A DNA stretch of 64,000 nucleotides from Silicimonas sp963779765 (GTDB taxonomy: Bacteria; Pseudomonadota; Alphaproteobacteria; Rhodobacterales; Rhodobacteraceae), in contig CAVZZP010000004.1 in the NCBI GenBank assembly GCA_963779765.1, forward strand, positions 496,001 to 560,000. Direction: 5' to 3'. The translations under genes were made by a program, and so were the position numbers. This document shows, in pieces, positions 36,974-45,159 of this stretch; the first letter of the stretch is position 1; each line of letters starts with the position of its first letter. A model generated the notes under the pieces. It made no database searches. It saw only the letters and a program-made list of their open reading frames with translations, and was not told the DNA's origin.

Positions 36974-37789
36974 TCAGACCGCTCTCTTGGCCACGTCATC
37001 CTCCACTTCCAGATGGACCTGTCCCCAGGCAAGCATGGCGAAGACCGCCGAACCGCCGAGGACGTTGCCGAAGAGCACCGGCAGGAAAAACCGGAACGTC
37101 GCATCCGCAAGCCCAAGCTCTCCATTCAGGATCAGGAACCACATCTCGACCGACCCCGCGATGATGTGGGTGAAATCGCCGGCGGCAATGAGCCAGGTGA
37201 AGAGGATGATGATGACGACCTCGTTTCCCGCACGACCCGGCAGCATCCAGACAATTGCGGCAACGAGGATGCCTGCCGGGATGGCGCGAGCCATGGCGGC
37301 GAGCGGCGAAAAGCCGGTGGCGTGACGCGAAAGGTCCGAGACGGCGGCGATGATTTCGGGTGAAAAAGCGTGTGAGTAGGCGATGAACGCAGCGGCGATC
37401 GCGGCACCGACGACGTTGGCGACCAGCACGATGCTCCAGAGGCGCAGGACCTTGAACAGGCACCTCGCGCTTTTCAGAGCCACAAGGGGAAAGATCGTCG
37501 TGATGGTGTTCTCGGTGAAAAGCTGCATCCGCCCAAGGATCACCAAAAGGAAGCCGAAGCTGTATCCCAGGTTCTCGATCAGGTAGCGCGCCGGCAAGTC
37601 AGTGAGGTTCGTTCGGAGGATTGCCTCCCCCAGAACCGAAAAGCTGATCAGAAGGCCCGCCGCGCCGCCAGACCAGGCCAACGACGCCTTCGGCCGCTCG
37701 AGCTCTTCGTCCCCTTCACGGCGGATGACCTCATAGATCATCCGCGCGTTCAGTCCGCTTGCATTGCGGATTTCCTTGTTTTTCAGCAT
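36974..37789 (-). CDS. Formate/nitrite transporter (FNT) family channel
   Basis: A 271-residue membrane protein from the ATG at 37789, behind GGGGACAC; longer frames reach into the promoter. FNT repeats are visible (LVILGRMQLFTENTITTIFP near 95, and GDFTHIIAGSVEMWFLI near 220), with the pore histidine in THII. It is YfdC-like and exports or imports small weak acids such as formate or nitrite. A perfect EcfG promoter drives it. Confidence 0.87.
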   Translation of the reverse strand: MLKNKEIRNASGLNARMIYEVIRREGDEELERPKASLAWSGGAAGLLISFSVLGEAILRTNLTDLPARYLIENLGYSFGFLLVILGRMQLFTENTITTIFPLVALKSARCLFKVLRLWSIVLVANVVGAAIAAAFIAYSHAFSPEIIAAVSDLSRHATGFSPLAAMARAIPAGILVAAIVWMLPGRAGNEVVIIILFTWLIAAGDFTHIIAGSVEMWFLILNGELGLADATFRFFLPVLFGNVLGGSAVFAMLAWGQVHLEVEDDVAKRAV

Positions 37790-37822
37790 GTGTCCCCGGG
37801 AACCTGGTCGGCAATGGCGTGC

Positions 37823-37847
37823 AACGTATCGGAAACACTCTGGTTCC
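37823..37847 (-). promoter_or_regulatory. EcfG promoter (GGAAC-N16-CGTT) for the FNT channel gene
   Basis: On the minus strand GGAAC (37847-37843), 16 nt and CGTT (37826-37823), 34 bp before the ATG at 37789. Confidence 0.72.
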
Positions 37848-37871
37848 ACGAACTCTATCTCGTGTGTCGCC

Positions 37872-37896
37872 GGAACCGGAACCGATGCGCGCAGTT
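37872..37896 (+). promoter_or_regulatory. EcfG promoter candidate (GGAAC-N16-AGTT) for the secreted protein/entericidin pair
   Basis: GGAAC at 37872-37876, 16 nt and AGTT at 37893-37896, about 46 bp before the ATG at 37942. Divergent from the FNT promoter. Confidence 0.5.
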
Positions 37897-37941
37897 GTCT
37901 GGCCAATTGCGGCCTCTGCCGCGAACATAGGAGTGAATGCA

Positions 37942-38418
37942 ATGAAACGCCTTATCATGGCCAGCGCTGTCGCCCTGACCGCCGCTATGCCGGTCTTCGC
38001 GCAGGACCGCGTGCAGGAAGTGGACGTGTCCTTCGACATCGAGGCCATTCAAAGCCGCGACGCCGCCAGCATGTGGTCGAACCTCTCGGGCGACCTCGAG
38101 ACCGCGATCCTCGAGCGCGTCAGCGACCGCATCGCCGAGAACGAGGGCTATGAAATTCTTATCGACATCAACGAGGTCGATATGTCCAACACCTTCCAGT
38201 CGGCGCTCGGCAAGGACTCGACCATCGTCGCGGGCGTCCGGATGAAGAACGAGGACATGACGAAAGAGGAATACTACAACCTCACCGTCCGCCTCGAGGA
38301 AGCCGGCAACTTCGAATTCATGCCCGACGGCGCCCTCGTCCAGACCGTGCCGGTCGAAGTGGCCTACACCGCGATGATCGACGCTTTCGCGGATAACGTC
38401 GTCACGCACCTGGACTGA
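37942..38418 (+). CDS. Secreted hypothetical protein
   Basis: 158 residues with a signal peptide (MKRLIMASAVALTAAMPVFA, cleavage after AQ likely) and GGAGTG before the ATG. The mature part is acidic (VQEVDVSFDIEAIQSRDAAS; ERVSDRIAENEGYEILIDIN). I recognise no family. The next gene, an entericidin-like lipoprotein, starts 6 bp after the stop, so both probably form one periplasmic or envelope stress unit. Confidence 0.78.
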   Translation: MKRLIMASAVALTAAMPVFAQDRVQEVDVSFDIEAIQSRDAASMWSNLSGDLETAILERVSDRIAENEGYEILIDINEVDMSNTFQSALGKDSTIVAGVRMKNEDMTKEEYYNLTVRLEEAGNFEFMPDGALVQTVPVEVAYTAMIDAFADNVVTHLD

Positions 38419-38424
38419 TCCATC

Positions 38425-38556
38425 ATGCGGTTCAGGATCCTCATTCTCCTCGCCCTGTCCGGACTTGCCGGTTGCGAGACCATGCAAGGTCTAGGCCGTG
38501 ACGTCGAAGCCGGCGGCGAGGCCATTCAGGAAACCGCGGTCGACGCGCAGTACTGA
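38425..38556 (+). CDS. Entericidin A/B family lipoprotein
   Basis: A 43-residue lipoprotein. The signal with lipobox LAGC gives the acylated Cys at residue 17, followed by the ETMQGLGRDVEAGGEAIQ entericidin core. Entericidins are small envelope lipoproteins linked to stationary phase and programmed lysis; EcnB is a known sigma-S and GSR member. It is co-transcribed with the gene upstream and ends before a clean terminator. Confidence 0.82.
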   Translation: MRFRILILLALSGLAGCETMQGLGRDVEAGGEAIQETAVDAQY

Positions 38557-38581
38557 CGCCTTGCGGAGACAAGAAGACAAA

Positions 38582-38606
38582 GGGCGCGTCTCAGGACGCG
38601 CCCTTC
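38582..38606 (+). terminator. Terminator after the entericidin gene
   Basis: GGGCGCGTC (38582-38590) pairs with GACGCGCCC (38595-38603) over a 4-nt loop, followed by TTCTTCTT. Confidence 0.8.
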
Positions 38607-38640
38607 TTCTTGGCACTGCCTGTGCGGACAGGGCCAACGA

Positions 38641-38670
38641 AAAAGGCCCCGGATCGCACCGGGGCCTTAA
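38641..38670 (-). terminator. Terminator of phyR
   Basis: GGCCCCGG (38646-38653) pairs with CCGGGGCC (38660-38667) over a 6-nt loop. On the minus strand it is followed by TTTTT. It lies 20 bp past the phyR stop. Confidence 0.8.
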
Positions 38671-38690
38671 AACCAAAATCGCCAATCAGA

Positions 38691-39515
38691 TCAGGAGACT
38701 GTTTCCATCTCTTCAGTCGTCGCGAAGAACATCGCCTGGCTGACAGCCGCCCGCACCTGCTCTTCGGAATAGGGCTTGGTGATGAGGAAAGGCGGCTCGG
38801 GTTTCTCGCCCGACAGAAGCCGTTCGGGGAAGGCGGTGATGAAGATCACCGGCCGCTCGCCCAGCTTCGCCAGAAGCGAGTTCACGGCGTCGATCCCGGA
38901 GGATTTGTCGGCCAACTGGATATCGGCGAGGATCAGGTCCGGAGTTTCCTTCGCACCGAGAGCCACCGCTCCGTCGTAGGTGCGCGCGATGCCGGTGACG
39001 CGATGCCCCATGGCCGAGACGATCGACTGAAGGTCCATGGCGATGATCGCCTCGTCCTCGATGATGAGGACACTGCCGGTGACGAGTTTGGCCAGATCGT
39101 CCTGAGCCATCTCGTAAAGATCTTCTGCTTCGGACGTCTCGACCTGCATGATCGCGGCGACCTCGTCGAAGGAAAATTCCTCGACCGACTTCAGGAGCAG
39201 AGCTTCCCGAGTGTTCGCGGTAAGGCCACTCAGCCGCCACTGCGCCCGCAACTCCAGGATCGCTCCATCGTCCTCGCTGGCGACGGGCGTACCCGACGAC
39301 GACCAGATCTGGTGAAAGGCACGGAACAAGCCGACCTTCACCGATGACGCGTCACCGACGCCGTCCGGATCGGCCACCACGGCCTCCAGTGCGGCCAGTG
39401 CGTAGCGGTCTCCGCTTCCCTGTGTTCCGGTCAGCGCCCGGGCATATCGACGAAGATATGGGACATGCGCGGCAACCTCGGCAGCGAGGCTGCGAGCGGT
39501 GTCGGAAGAATTCAT
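38691..39515 (-). CDS. phyR: General stress response anti-anti-sigma regulator PhyR
   Basis: 274 residues. The N-terminal 1-145 mimics an ECF sigma (LAAEVAAHVPYLRRYARALT; LKSVEEFSFDEVAAIMQVET) and binds NepR when activated. The C-terminal receiver (148-265) has the acidic pair E153/D154, phospho-Asp D198 in LILADIQLADKSSG and K in LITKPYSEE. Phosphorylation by an HWE or HisKA_2 kinase exposes the sigma-like part, which titrates NepR and frees EcfG. The start has AGGAG upstream. It is divergent from nepR2-ecfG2 with a shared promoter region. Confidence 0.97.
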   Translation of the reverse strand: MNSSDTARSLAAEVAAHVPYLRRYARALTGTQGSGDRYALAALEAVVADPDGVGDASSVKVGLFRAFHQIWSSSGTPVASEDDGAILELRAQWRLSGLTANTREALLLKSVEEFSFDEVAAIMQVETSEAEDLYEMAQDDLAKLVTGSVLIIEDEAIIAMDLQSIVSAMGHRVTGIARTYDGAVALGAKETPDLILADIQLADKSSGIDAVNSLLAKLGERPVIFITAFPERLLSGEKPEPPFLITKPYSEEQVRAAVSQAMFFATTEEMETVS

Positions 39516-39536
39516 GTTGCGCTCCTGTTTTTCTTT

Positions 39537-39563
39537 GGAACCTTTAGTGACGAGATGGGTTCC
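39537..39563. promoter_or_regulatory. Interleaved bidirectional EcfG promoters for phyR and nepR2-ecfG2
   Basis: On the plus strand GGAAC (39537-39541), N16, GGTT (39558-39561). On the minus strand GGAAC (39563-39559), N16, GGTT (39542-39539). Both are full matches and share the same 27 bp almost symmetrically. Leaders would be about 28 nt for nepR2 and about 17 nt for phyR. Confidence 0.75.
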
Positions 39564-39598
39564 CCCGGCGAAGATATATTTTCACAGTTACGGTACAA

Positions 39599-39757
39599 AT
39601 GGCCACTGACCCGAAGAAGTCCAACGTCGAACGTCAGATCGACGAAAATCTCCGACGCGTCTATCAAGACGTGGTCAACCAGGATTTGCCAGACAAGTTT
39701 CTTGACCTCATAGCGAAGCTGAACGCCGAGAAGCAGGGTCAAACGCATGACGAGTGA
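39599..39757 (+). CDS. nepR: Anti-sigma factor NepR (copy 2)
   Basis: A 52-residue NepR (VERQIDENLRRVYQDVVNQD, LPDKFLDLIAKLNAE). It shows the two-helix core with LP(x)2F as in copy 1 but little other identity. No clear Shine-Dalgarno sequence precedes the ATG. It overlaps ecfG2 by 11 bp. Under stress it binds PhyR and releases EcfG. Confidence 0.9.
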   Translation: MATDPKKSNVERQIDENLRRVYQDVVNQDLPDKFLDLIAKLNAEKQGQTHDE

Positions 39758-40295
39758 CCCGCGGAAGGAAATCGTCGAACACCTTGGTTCCCTCCGTGCG
39801 TTCGCGATGTCCCTGGCCCGAAACTCCGCCACGGCGGACGATCTGGTTCAGGAAACCATCGTTAAGGCGTGGGCGAACATAGATAAGTTCGAAGCCGGCA
39901 CCAACATGCGCGCCTGGCTTTTCACCATCCTTCGGAACACCTTCTACTCGCTTCGTCGAAAGCGGGGGCGGGAAGTCGCCGACGTGGACGGTGAGATGGC
40001 CGGACGCCTCTCCGAGAAGCCGGCGCACGACGGCCGTCTTGCGATGAACGACTTCCGCGTGGCCTTCGCCAAGTTGCCTGACGAACAGCGCGAGGCTCTT
40101 ATCCTCGTGGGCGCGGAAGGCTTCTCGTACGAGGAAGCGGCCGAGATGTGCGGCTGCGCCGTCGGAACGATCAAGAGTCGCGCGAACCGCGGCCGCCAGA
40201 AGCTTGCCGAACTTCTCCACCTCGCTCATGGTGAAAGTCCGGCAATGACCGACTCTGCGACACTATCAATTATCGGAGGCAGGCCCGCAGCATGA
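39747..40295 (+). CDS. ecfG: EcfG-type general stress sigma factor (copy 2)
   Basis: A 182-residue ECF sigma factor. Region 2 is seen in LGSLRAFAMSLARNSATADD, LVQETIVKAWANIDKFEAGT and NMRAWLFTILRNTFYSLRRK. Region 4 is seen in LPDEQREALILVGAEGFSYEEAAEMCGCAVGTIKSRANRGR. It is the copy inside the classic GSR locus next to phyR and the kinase. Its start overlaps nepR2 and its end overlaps the kinase start (ATGA), giving one operon. Confidence 0.95.
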   Translation: MTSDPRKEIVEHLGSLRAFAMSLARNSATADDLVQETIVKAWANIDKFEAGTNMRAWLFTILRNTFYSLRRKRGREVADVDGEMAGRLSEKPAHDGRLAMNDFRVAFAKLPDEQREALILVGAEGFSYEEAAEMCGCAVGTIKSRANRGRQKLAELLHLAHGESPAMTDSATLSIIGGRPAA

Positions 40296-42016
40296 AGGCG
40301 GGGGTACTGAAATTTCTATCGAGGCGAACCCTTGCGGTTCGCCTTTTGGCACTTCTGACTCTCGCACTGCTTCCGCTTGGCCTGATCGCCGTCTTCCAGA
40401 CCTTCAGCGTGGTGCGTGAAGCCCGCGTGCTGTCAGAGCGCGACATTCTCGTGCAGACCGCCGATGCTGCGAACGAGGAGGTCGCGCTGATGCAGCGTGC
40501 CCTCGGCGCCGCGCAGGGGCTGGCCGCGGCACTGGCGACGGTCGATCCCGCTGCCCCTATCTGCTCTGACATTCTCGCGCGTTTCGACGAGAGGTCGCCG
40601 TCGATACTGTCGCTCTATATCCGGCCTGACGGCAGCGTGATCTGCGCGTCCGATCGCCAGGAGCACGATCTTGCGAACTCAGAGATCGTCGACAATTTCT
40701 TCGCGCGTCCCGTGACGACCGTGACCGTAACCCGCAAAGGCAGTGTGACAGGACAGTCGGTCATGGTCACGCTGGAGCCGATCCGCGATCCCGCAGGCGG
40801 TCTTTTGGGCGCTGTTTCGATCTCGATCCCTCACAGCCTTGCCGACACGCTACTCGCCAACCAGATCAACGATATGGAACTGGCGATCATGGACCGAAGC
40901 GGCATGATCCTCTCGGCCAGCACCGGCATCGAGAACGTGGCCGAATTCGAGGCTCTGGGTGTCGTGCCCGAAGACATCACCATCGGTCGGCTCGGCTCGG
41001 CGCATCGCGTAGCCGTCGCGCCGGGACGCGAGATGCTGATCGCGATCGTACCTCTCCTCCACGGCGACCTCTACGCCGTCGGGCGCTGGATCGAAGGCCG
41101 CGCGCCCGCCTCGATGATCGGCGCGGCGACACCGGCGTTTCCGGTTCTCATGTGGCTTGCGGGGCTTTTCGTGGCGTTCTTCGCGATGGACCGTCTCGTC
41201 CTACGCCACCTCAAGGTCCTGCGGGGCAGGATGGCACGGTATTCGCCCGAGCGGCCCCAGAACGGGCACGCCATCCTGGACAATGCTCCGCCCGAGGTCG
41301 CCGACATCGCCGAAAGCTACAACGGGATGATCGACCGCATCGCGGCGAACCACGCAGCCCTCGCCGCGAACGTGCGCGAGAAAGAGGTGCTGCTGAAGGA
41401 AATCCACCATCGGGTGAAGAACAACCTTCAGCTCATCGCCTCGATCCTCAACATGCAGATCCGCTCGATCGAGTCTCCCCAGGCCCGCAGCGTCCTGCGC
41501 CGGGTGCAGGATCGCGTGATGAGCCTCGCGCTGATACACAAGTCGCTTTACGCCGACACGCAGGTGGACGTCGTCCGCGCCGACCCGCTGATCGACGAGA
41601 TCATCCGCAGCATCGTCAACGGTATCCCCAGCACGCCCCTGTGCGAGGTCGACGTCTCTCTCGGGCAGGTCGAGCTTGACCCCGACCAGGCCGTCCCACT
41701 GTCGCTTCTGGTGACCGAGGCTGTCACGAACGCAGCCAAGTACGCTGGCGACGGGCGCGCGGGCAACTGCTTCATCCGGATCGAGATGCACGAACCCGAC
41801 CCGCGCCACGTCTCGCTGACGATCTCGAATTCGCGCGGCGTACGGGAGCAGGCCACCGGAGACGCCGAGACTGGCCTCGGCTCGCGCCTGATCTACGCTT
41901 TTGTCTCGCAGCTTGGCGGCGAGATCCATATTTCGGAAGGCGAGAACGAATACGTCATTCAGGTCGAATTTCCGAAGCTCGAACCTGCGATTCCACTGCT
42001 TCAAGCGGCGGAATAG
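40292..42016 (+). CDS. Membrane HisKA_2 sensor histidine kinase (PhyK-like)
   Basis: 574 residues. It has TM1 at about 15-37, a periplasmic sensor of about 250 residues, TM2 at about 283-303, a linker, then the HisKA_2 dimerisation domain with phospho-His H372 in LLKEIHHRVKNNLQLIASIL. The ATPase domain has LLVTEAVTNAAKYAGDG. Its place as the third gene of the nepR2-ecfG2 operon, beside phyR, makes it the likely kinase for PhyR. The sensor ligand is unknown. Confidence 0.93.
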   Translation: MKAGVLKFLSRRTLAVRLLALLTLALLPLGLIAVFQTFSVVREARVLSERDILVQTADAANEEVALMQRALGAAQGLAAALATVDPAAPICSDILARFDERSPSILSLYIRPDGSVICASDRQEHDLANSEIVDNFFARPVTTVTVTRKGSVTGQSVMVTLEPIRDPAGGLLGAVSISIPHSLADTLLANQINDMELAIMDRSGMILSASTGIENVAEFEALGVVPEDITIGRLGSAHRVAVAPGREMLIAIVPLLHGDLYAVGRWIEGRAPASMIGAATPAFPVLMWLAGLFVAFFAMDRLVLRHLKVLRGRMARYSPERPQNGHAILDNAPPEVADIAESYNGMIDRIAANHAALAANVREKEVLLKEIHHRVKNNLQLIASILNMQIRSIESPQARSVLRRVQDRVMSLALIHKSLYADTQVDVVRADPLIDEIIRSIVNGIPSTPLCEVDVSLGQVELDPDQAVPLSLLVTEAVTNAAKYAGDGRAGNCFIRIEMHEPDPRHVSLTISNSRGVREQATGDAETGLGSRLIYAFVSQLGGEIHISEGENEYVIQVEFPKLEPAIPLLQAAE

Positions 42017-42019
42017 GAG

Positions 42020-43508
42020 ATGCCGCAAGCGCGTGCCGACCTCTCGAGCGAGATCGAGAACTCTCGAGGTCCTTGTTACGGGATCCGAGGCTTTTCCGGC
42101 TCTGGAGCGCCTGTTCATGGGGGCAAGCCGCGAGATTTGGGCGGGCTTCCGCATCTTCGACCTCTCGACACGGCTCCGCAGCCCGGAAGCCTGCGCCATC
42201 GGCGAGACATGGTTCGACCTGATGCAGCACACGCTTGAGCGGGGCGTGTCGATCAAGCTGGTGCTGACGGACTTCGACCCGATCCTGGCCACAAAGTATC
42301 ACCGCACAAGCTGGCACAGCGCCCGGCAGGCCGCGATCCTGTCCGAACTGTGCGAGGCAGGCGACCTCACCTTCGACGTGGCGGCACATCCCGCGCGCGT
42401 TGGCTGGGTGCCGCGCATCGCGTTCCGCAGGAAGGTGCGCGAGCGGCTGGCCAAGAACGAGGCCGACCACTTGACGCCCGGTCTCTGGAACCAGAGCCTC
42501 GACGGCCCCTACCCGATGGTCCCCGCCACGCATCACCAGAAACTTGCCGTGTTCGACCGCGAGAAGCTGTACATCGGCGGCCTCGACCTCGACGAGCGGC
42601 GGTTCGATACCCTTTACCACGACCGTCCGGCGAACGAGACCTGGCACGACGTGCAGGTGATCGTCACCGGCCCCGTCGTCGCCGCGGCACAGCAGCACCT
42701 CGAGGAATTCAAGAACGTGGTCCGAGGCCGCCATAAGCCGACGATCAAGTCGAAGGCCTTCGTCCGGACGCTGTCGGCCAAGCGCCACGTCAACCCGTTC
42801 CACATCTCGCCCCGCACCGTCGCCTCGGAAATCGAGGACGCCCACTACGCCGCACTTCGACGCGCCGAGGGGCTGATCTATATCGAGACGCAGTACTTCC
42901 GCCACCTGCCTTTGGCATCGGTCCTGGGCGACATCGGGCTGGCGCGTCCGGACCTGGGTCTCATCATGGTCCTTCCCGCCGCGCCCGAAGACGTGGCGTT
43001 CGAAAACAACAGGGCGCAGGATGCGCAACTTGGCGAGCATCTTCAAACCCAGTGTGTCGACGTGGTTCGCGAGGGTTTCGGCGACCGCGCTCTCTTCTGC
43101 GCCCCGGCCCAGTTGCGCGCGGCGAACGAAGACGAGGGCGACCGTGCGCGGCTCTATGATGCGCCGATCATCTACGTTCATGCGAAGGTTTCGATCTTCG
43201 GCGACAGCGAAGCGGTCGTCTCATCCGCCAACCTGAACGGGCGTAGCCTCAGGTGGGACACCGAGACGGGCGTTCACCTGACCGACCCGATGAAGGTGAG
43301 GAATTTGCGCGAAAGGCTGTTCACTCACTGGATGCCACATCTTCCGGTGACGGGCGGCCTCGACACGGTCGACCAGTGGCGGGAGACGGTCGTCGGCAAT
43401 TCCCGCATACCGCCAGCAGAGCGGCGGTCGTTCCTTCTGCCCTATCGTCTATCCGACGCGCGGCTCATAGCCGCGCCGGTCGCCGGGGTTCCGCACGAGC
43501 TTGTCTGA
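42020..43508 (+). CDS. Phospholipase D-like protein, probable +1 frameshift near the 5' end
   Basis: About 495 residues with two HKD-type motifs: HHQKLAVFDREKLYIGGLDL near 175, and VHAKVSIFGDSEAVVSSANLNG near 415. The coding frame is open back into the kinase gene but has no good start: GTG at 42033 is 14 bp from GGAG. An ATG at 42020 in another frame joins sensibly to VLVTGSEAFPALERLF if one base near 42064 is removed (aacTctcgag), the same +1 pattern as in other genes here. Members act on phospholipids or as cardiolipin synthase-like enzymes. It follows the GSR kinase with 3 bp between. Confidence 0.82.
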
Positions 43509-43569
43509 CGGCGGCCCTTCGACCTTCTGAAAACAACGCGCCGCCCTTCTGAAAAGCGACGATCCAACG

Positions 43570-43598
43570 AAAAAGGCGCGGGAGAAATCTCCCGCGCC
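43570..43598 (-). terminator. Terminator of the PRC-barrel gene
   Basis: GGCGCGGGAGA (43575-43585) and TCTCCCGCGCC (43588-43598) form a perfect 11-bp stem with an AA loop. On the minus strand it is followed by TTTTTCG. It also closes the PLD transcript from the other side. Confidence 0.85.
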
Positions 43599-43620
43599 TC
43601 TTCCATAGCTATGACCTAGA

Positions 43621-44937
43621 TCAGTTCTCGTAGGTCGGCATTGCTTCCAGCTCTTCCTTCGTCATCGGAACGTAGACGAGAAGGTTGGTGCCGTTCTGCT
43701 CACGCAGGATGTCGAGTTCGTCCATCGACAGCTCGACCGGCTTTTCGCCGAGGCCCAGGAAACCACCCACGTCGACGACAGCGCCCGAGATCTGGCCGTC
43801 ATCCGTCAGAAGCAGCTCGGAGACTTCGCCGATCCACTCGTCGTTGCCGTCATAGACGCGAGCGCCCGTCAGGTCCTCGGTCGTCAGCTCTTCGAACACG
43901 GCAGTGTCGTAACCGTCGCGCACGATGCCGTCCGAGGCGTCCATCGTGCCGTCAGTCGCAACAGCGACGTCTCCGGCAGCAGTGTCAGCGCCTTCGATAA
44001 CCGCGTCACCGGCCTGTTCGGCCTCGGCGGTCACCTCTTCGGTGCCTTCCGCAACCGCTTCGCCCGTGGCGTCGGCAGCTTCGGCAACTTCTTCACCGGC
44101 CGCGTCTGCACCTTCGACAACAGCTTCACCCGTTGCGTCGGCTGCTTCGGCGACTTCTTCACCGGCGTTTTCAGCACCTTCGACGACAGCGTCACCGGCC
44201 TGCTCGGCCTCGGCGGTCATCTCTTCGGTCGCCTGTTCTGCCGTCGCGTCAGAACCTTCGGCCATCTCGGCGGCAGGCTCTTCAGCCGTCGCGTCAGCGC
44301 CTTCGGCCATCTCTTCGGTCGGCTGTTCAGCTGTCGCGTCGGCGCCTTCAGCCATTTCTTCCGTCGGCTGCTCGGCCGTCGCTTCGTCTGTGGCCTGCTG
44401 CTCTTCCGCGACCTGCTCGTCGGTCATGGGCTCGGTCGTCGCATCGCCGGCAGCGGCGGTGTCGGTTTCGGTCATCGGTTCAGTGGCCGCATCACCGGTT
44501 GCAGCGGTGTCCATCGAATACTCGGGCGCTTCTTCGAGATTGGCGCGCGATGCCGAGATCACCAGGAAGTAGTCGTCGGCCGCATCGGCGGTGCCATCGT
44601 CGGCGACGAACTGGATCTGGTCCATGTTCAGCGCAACCTGACGCTCGCCCATGCCGAGGAACCCGCCGATATCGACGAGAACGGCTTCGACGGAACCGTC
44701 ACGGCCAAGGATGATGTCGTTGATCTCGCCGACGTCTTCCCAGCCATCCTGCATGCCCTCGACGGCTTCGCCTTCGACGCCGCCTTCGGCTGCATAGACG
44801 CGCATCCCGATGAAATTGGACGCCTGGATTTCCTGGGCGTTGGATTCAGTGCGGAACATCGAGCCCGCATCCTGTGCGAAGGCGGTCCCGGCCATCAGGC
44901 CGGTCACGATCGCGGTGGTGGTCATGAAGCGTTTCAT
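43621..44937 (-). CDS. Secreted double PRC-barrel protein with acidic repeat linker
   Basis: 438 residues. A signal peptide (MKRFMTTTAIVTGLMAGTAF) precedes two PRC-barrel domains, at about 40-125 (GGFLGMGERQVALNMDQIQF) and 355-438 (GGFLGLGEKPVELSMDELDI). A highly acidic Ala/Glu/Thr linker of about 200 residues joins them. The linker is built from 15- and 22-residue repeats. PRC-barrels bind metabolites or proteins and are common in GSR regulons; here the protein may be periplasmic. A perfect EcfG promoter lies about 55 bp upstream. Confidence 0.85.
   Translation of the reverse strand: MKRFMTTTAIVTGLMAGTAFAQDAGSMFRTESNAQEIQASNFIGMRVYAAEGGVEGEAVEGMQDGWEDVGEINDIILGRDGSVEAVLVDIGGFLGMGERQVALNMDQIQFVADDGTADAADDYFLVISASRANLEEAPEYSMDTAATGDAATEPMTETDTAAAGDATTEPMTDEQVAEEQQATDEATAEQPTEEMAEGADATAEQPTEEMAEGADATAEEPAAEMAEGSDATAEQATEEMTAEAEQAGDAVVEGAENAGEEVAEAADATGEAVVEGADAAGEEVAEAADATGEAVAEGTEEVTAEAEQAGDAVIEGADTAAGDVAVATDGTMDASDGIVRDGYDTAVFEELTTEDLTGARVYDGNDEWIGEVSELLLTDDGQISGAVVDVGGFLGLGEKPVELSMDELDILREQNGTNLLVYVPMTKEELEAMPTYEN
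44056..44187 (-). repeat. 22-residue (66-bp) tandem repeat in the PRC-barrel linker
   Basis: Residues 251-294 are two copies of (V)VEGA(E/D)(N/A)AGEEVAEAAD followed by ATGEA, with two substitutions. Confidence 0.8.
44218..44376 (-). repeat. 15-residue (45-bp) tandem repeat in the PRC-barrel linker
   Basis: Residues 188-240 hold about 3.5 copies of EQPTEEMAEGADATA with drift (EEPAAEMAEGSDATA, EQATEEM). Copy-number variation is likely at this DNA. Confidence 0.8.
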
Positions 44938-44993
44938 GTCTCTTCCTCCGTAAGGGGTTTTTTAGCTGAGTGCGTTGTGGCACTTGTGTCGAG

Positions 44994-45018
44994 AACGTCG
45001 ATAATCGGAATCCGTTCC
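44994..45018 (-). promoter_or_regulatory. EcfG promoter (GGAAC-N16-CGTT) for the PRC-barrel gene
   Basis: On the minus strand GGAAC (45018-45014), 16 nt and CGTT (44997-44994), 57 bp before the ATG at 44937. Confidence 0.75.
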
Positions 45019-45060
45019 CCTGAATTTCACTTAAATTTCTGTGTGATGCGGGGCGATGTT

Positions 45061-45153
45061 CAAAGAAAAGGCCGAGAGACCAAGGTCTCTCGGCAAGGCC
45101 AAACGGGACAGTTTGGGACACGCTGTCGGGAGGGAAGTGTCCTCCAGCGTCAC
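45061..45153 (-). ncRNA. Candidate EcfG-dependent small RNA, about 92 nt
   Basis: On the minus strand downstream of GGAAC-N16-TGTT the sequence folds into three perfect hairpins. Stem 1 is ACGCTG(45150-45145)/CAGCGT(45125-45120), with inner GAGG/CCTC and a 7-nt loop. Stem 2 is CCAAAC/GTTTGG (45116-45111 with 45104-45099) with a 6-nt loop. Stem 3 is an 11-bp stem (45094-45084 with 45081-45071) followed by CTTTTCTTT, a Rho-independent terminator. The pyrimidine-rich TTCCCTCCC in hairpin 1 resembles an anti-Shine-Dalgarno seed. No protein gene on that strand accounts for the terminator. No homology was checked. Confidence 0.6.
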
Positions 45154-45159
45154 GGGGTC

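Noticed and set aside
44056..44376. Regular DNA repeats that could be taken for a CRISPR array
   Set aside because: The repeats are in frame, have no unique spacers and encode the PRC-barrel linker.
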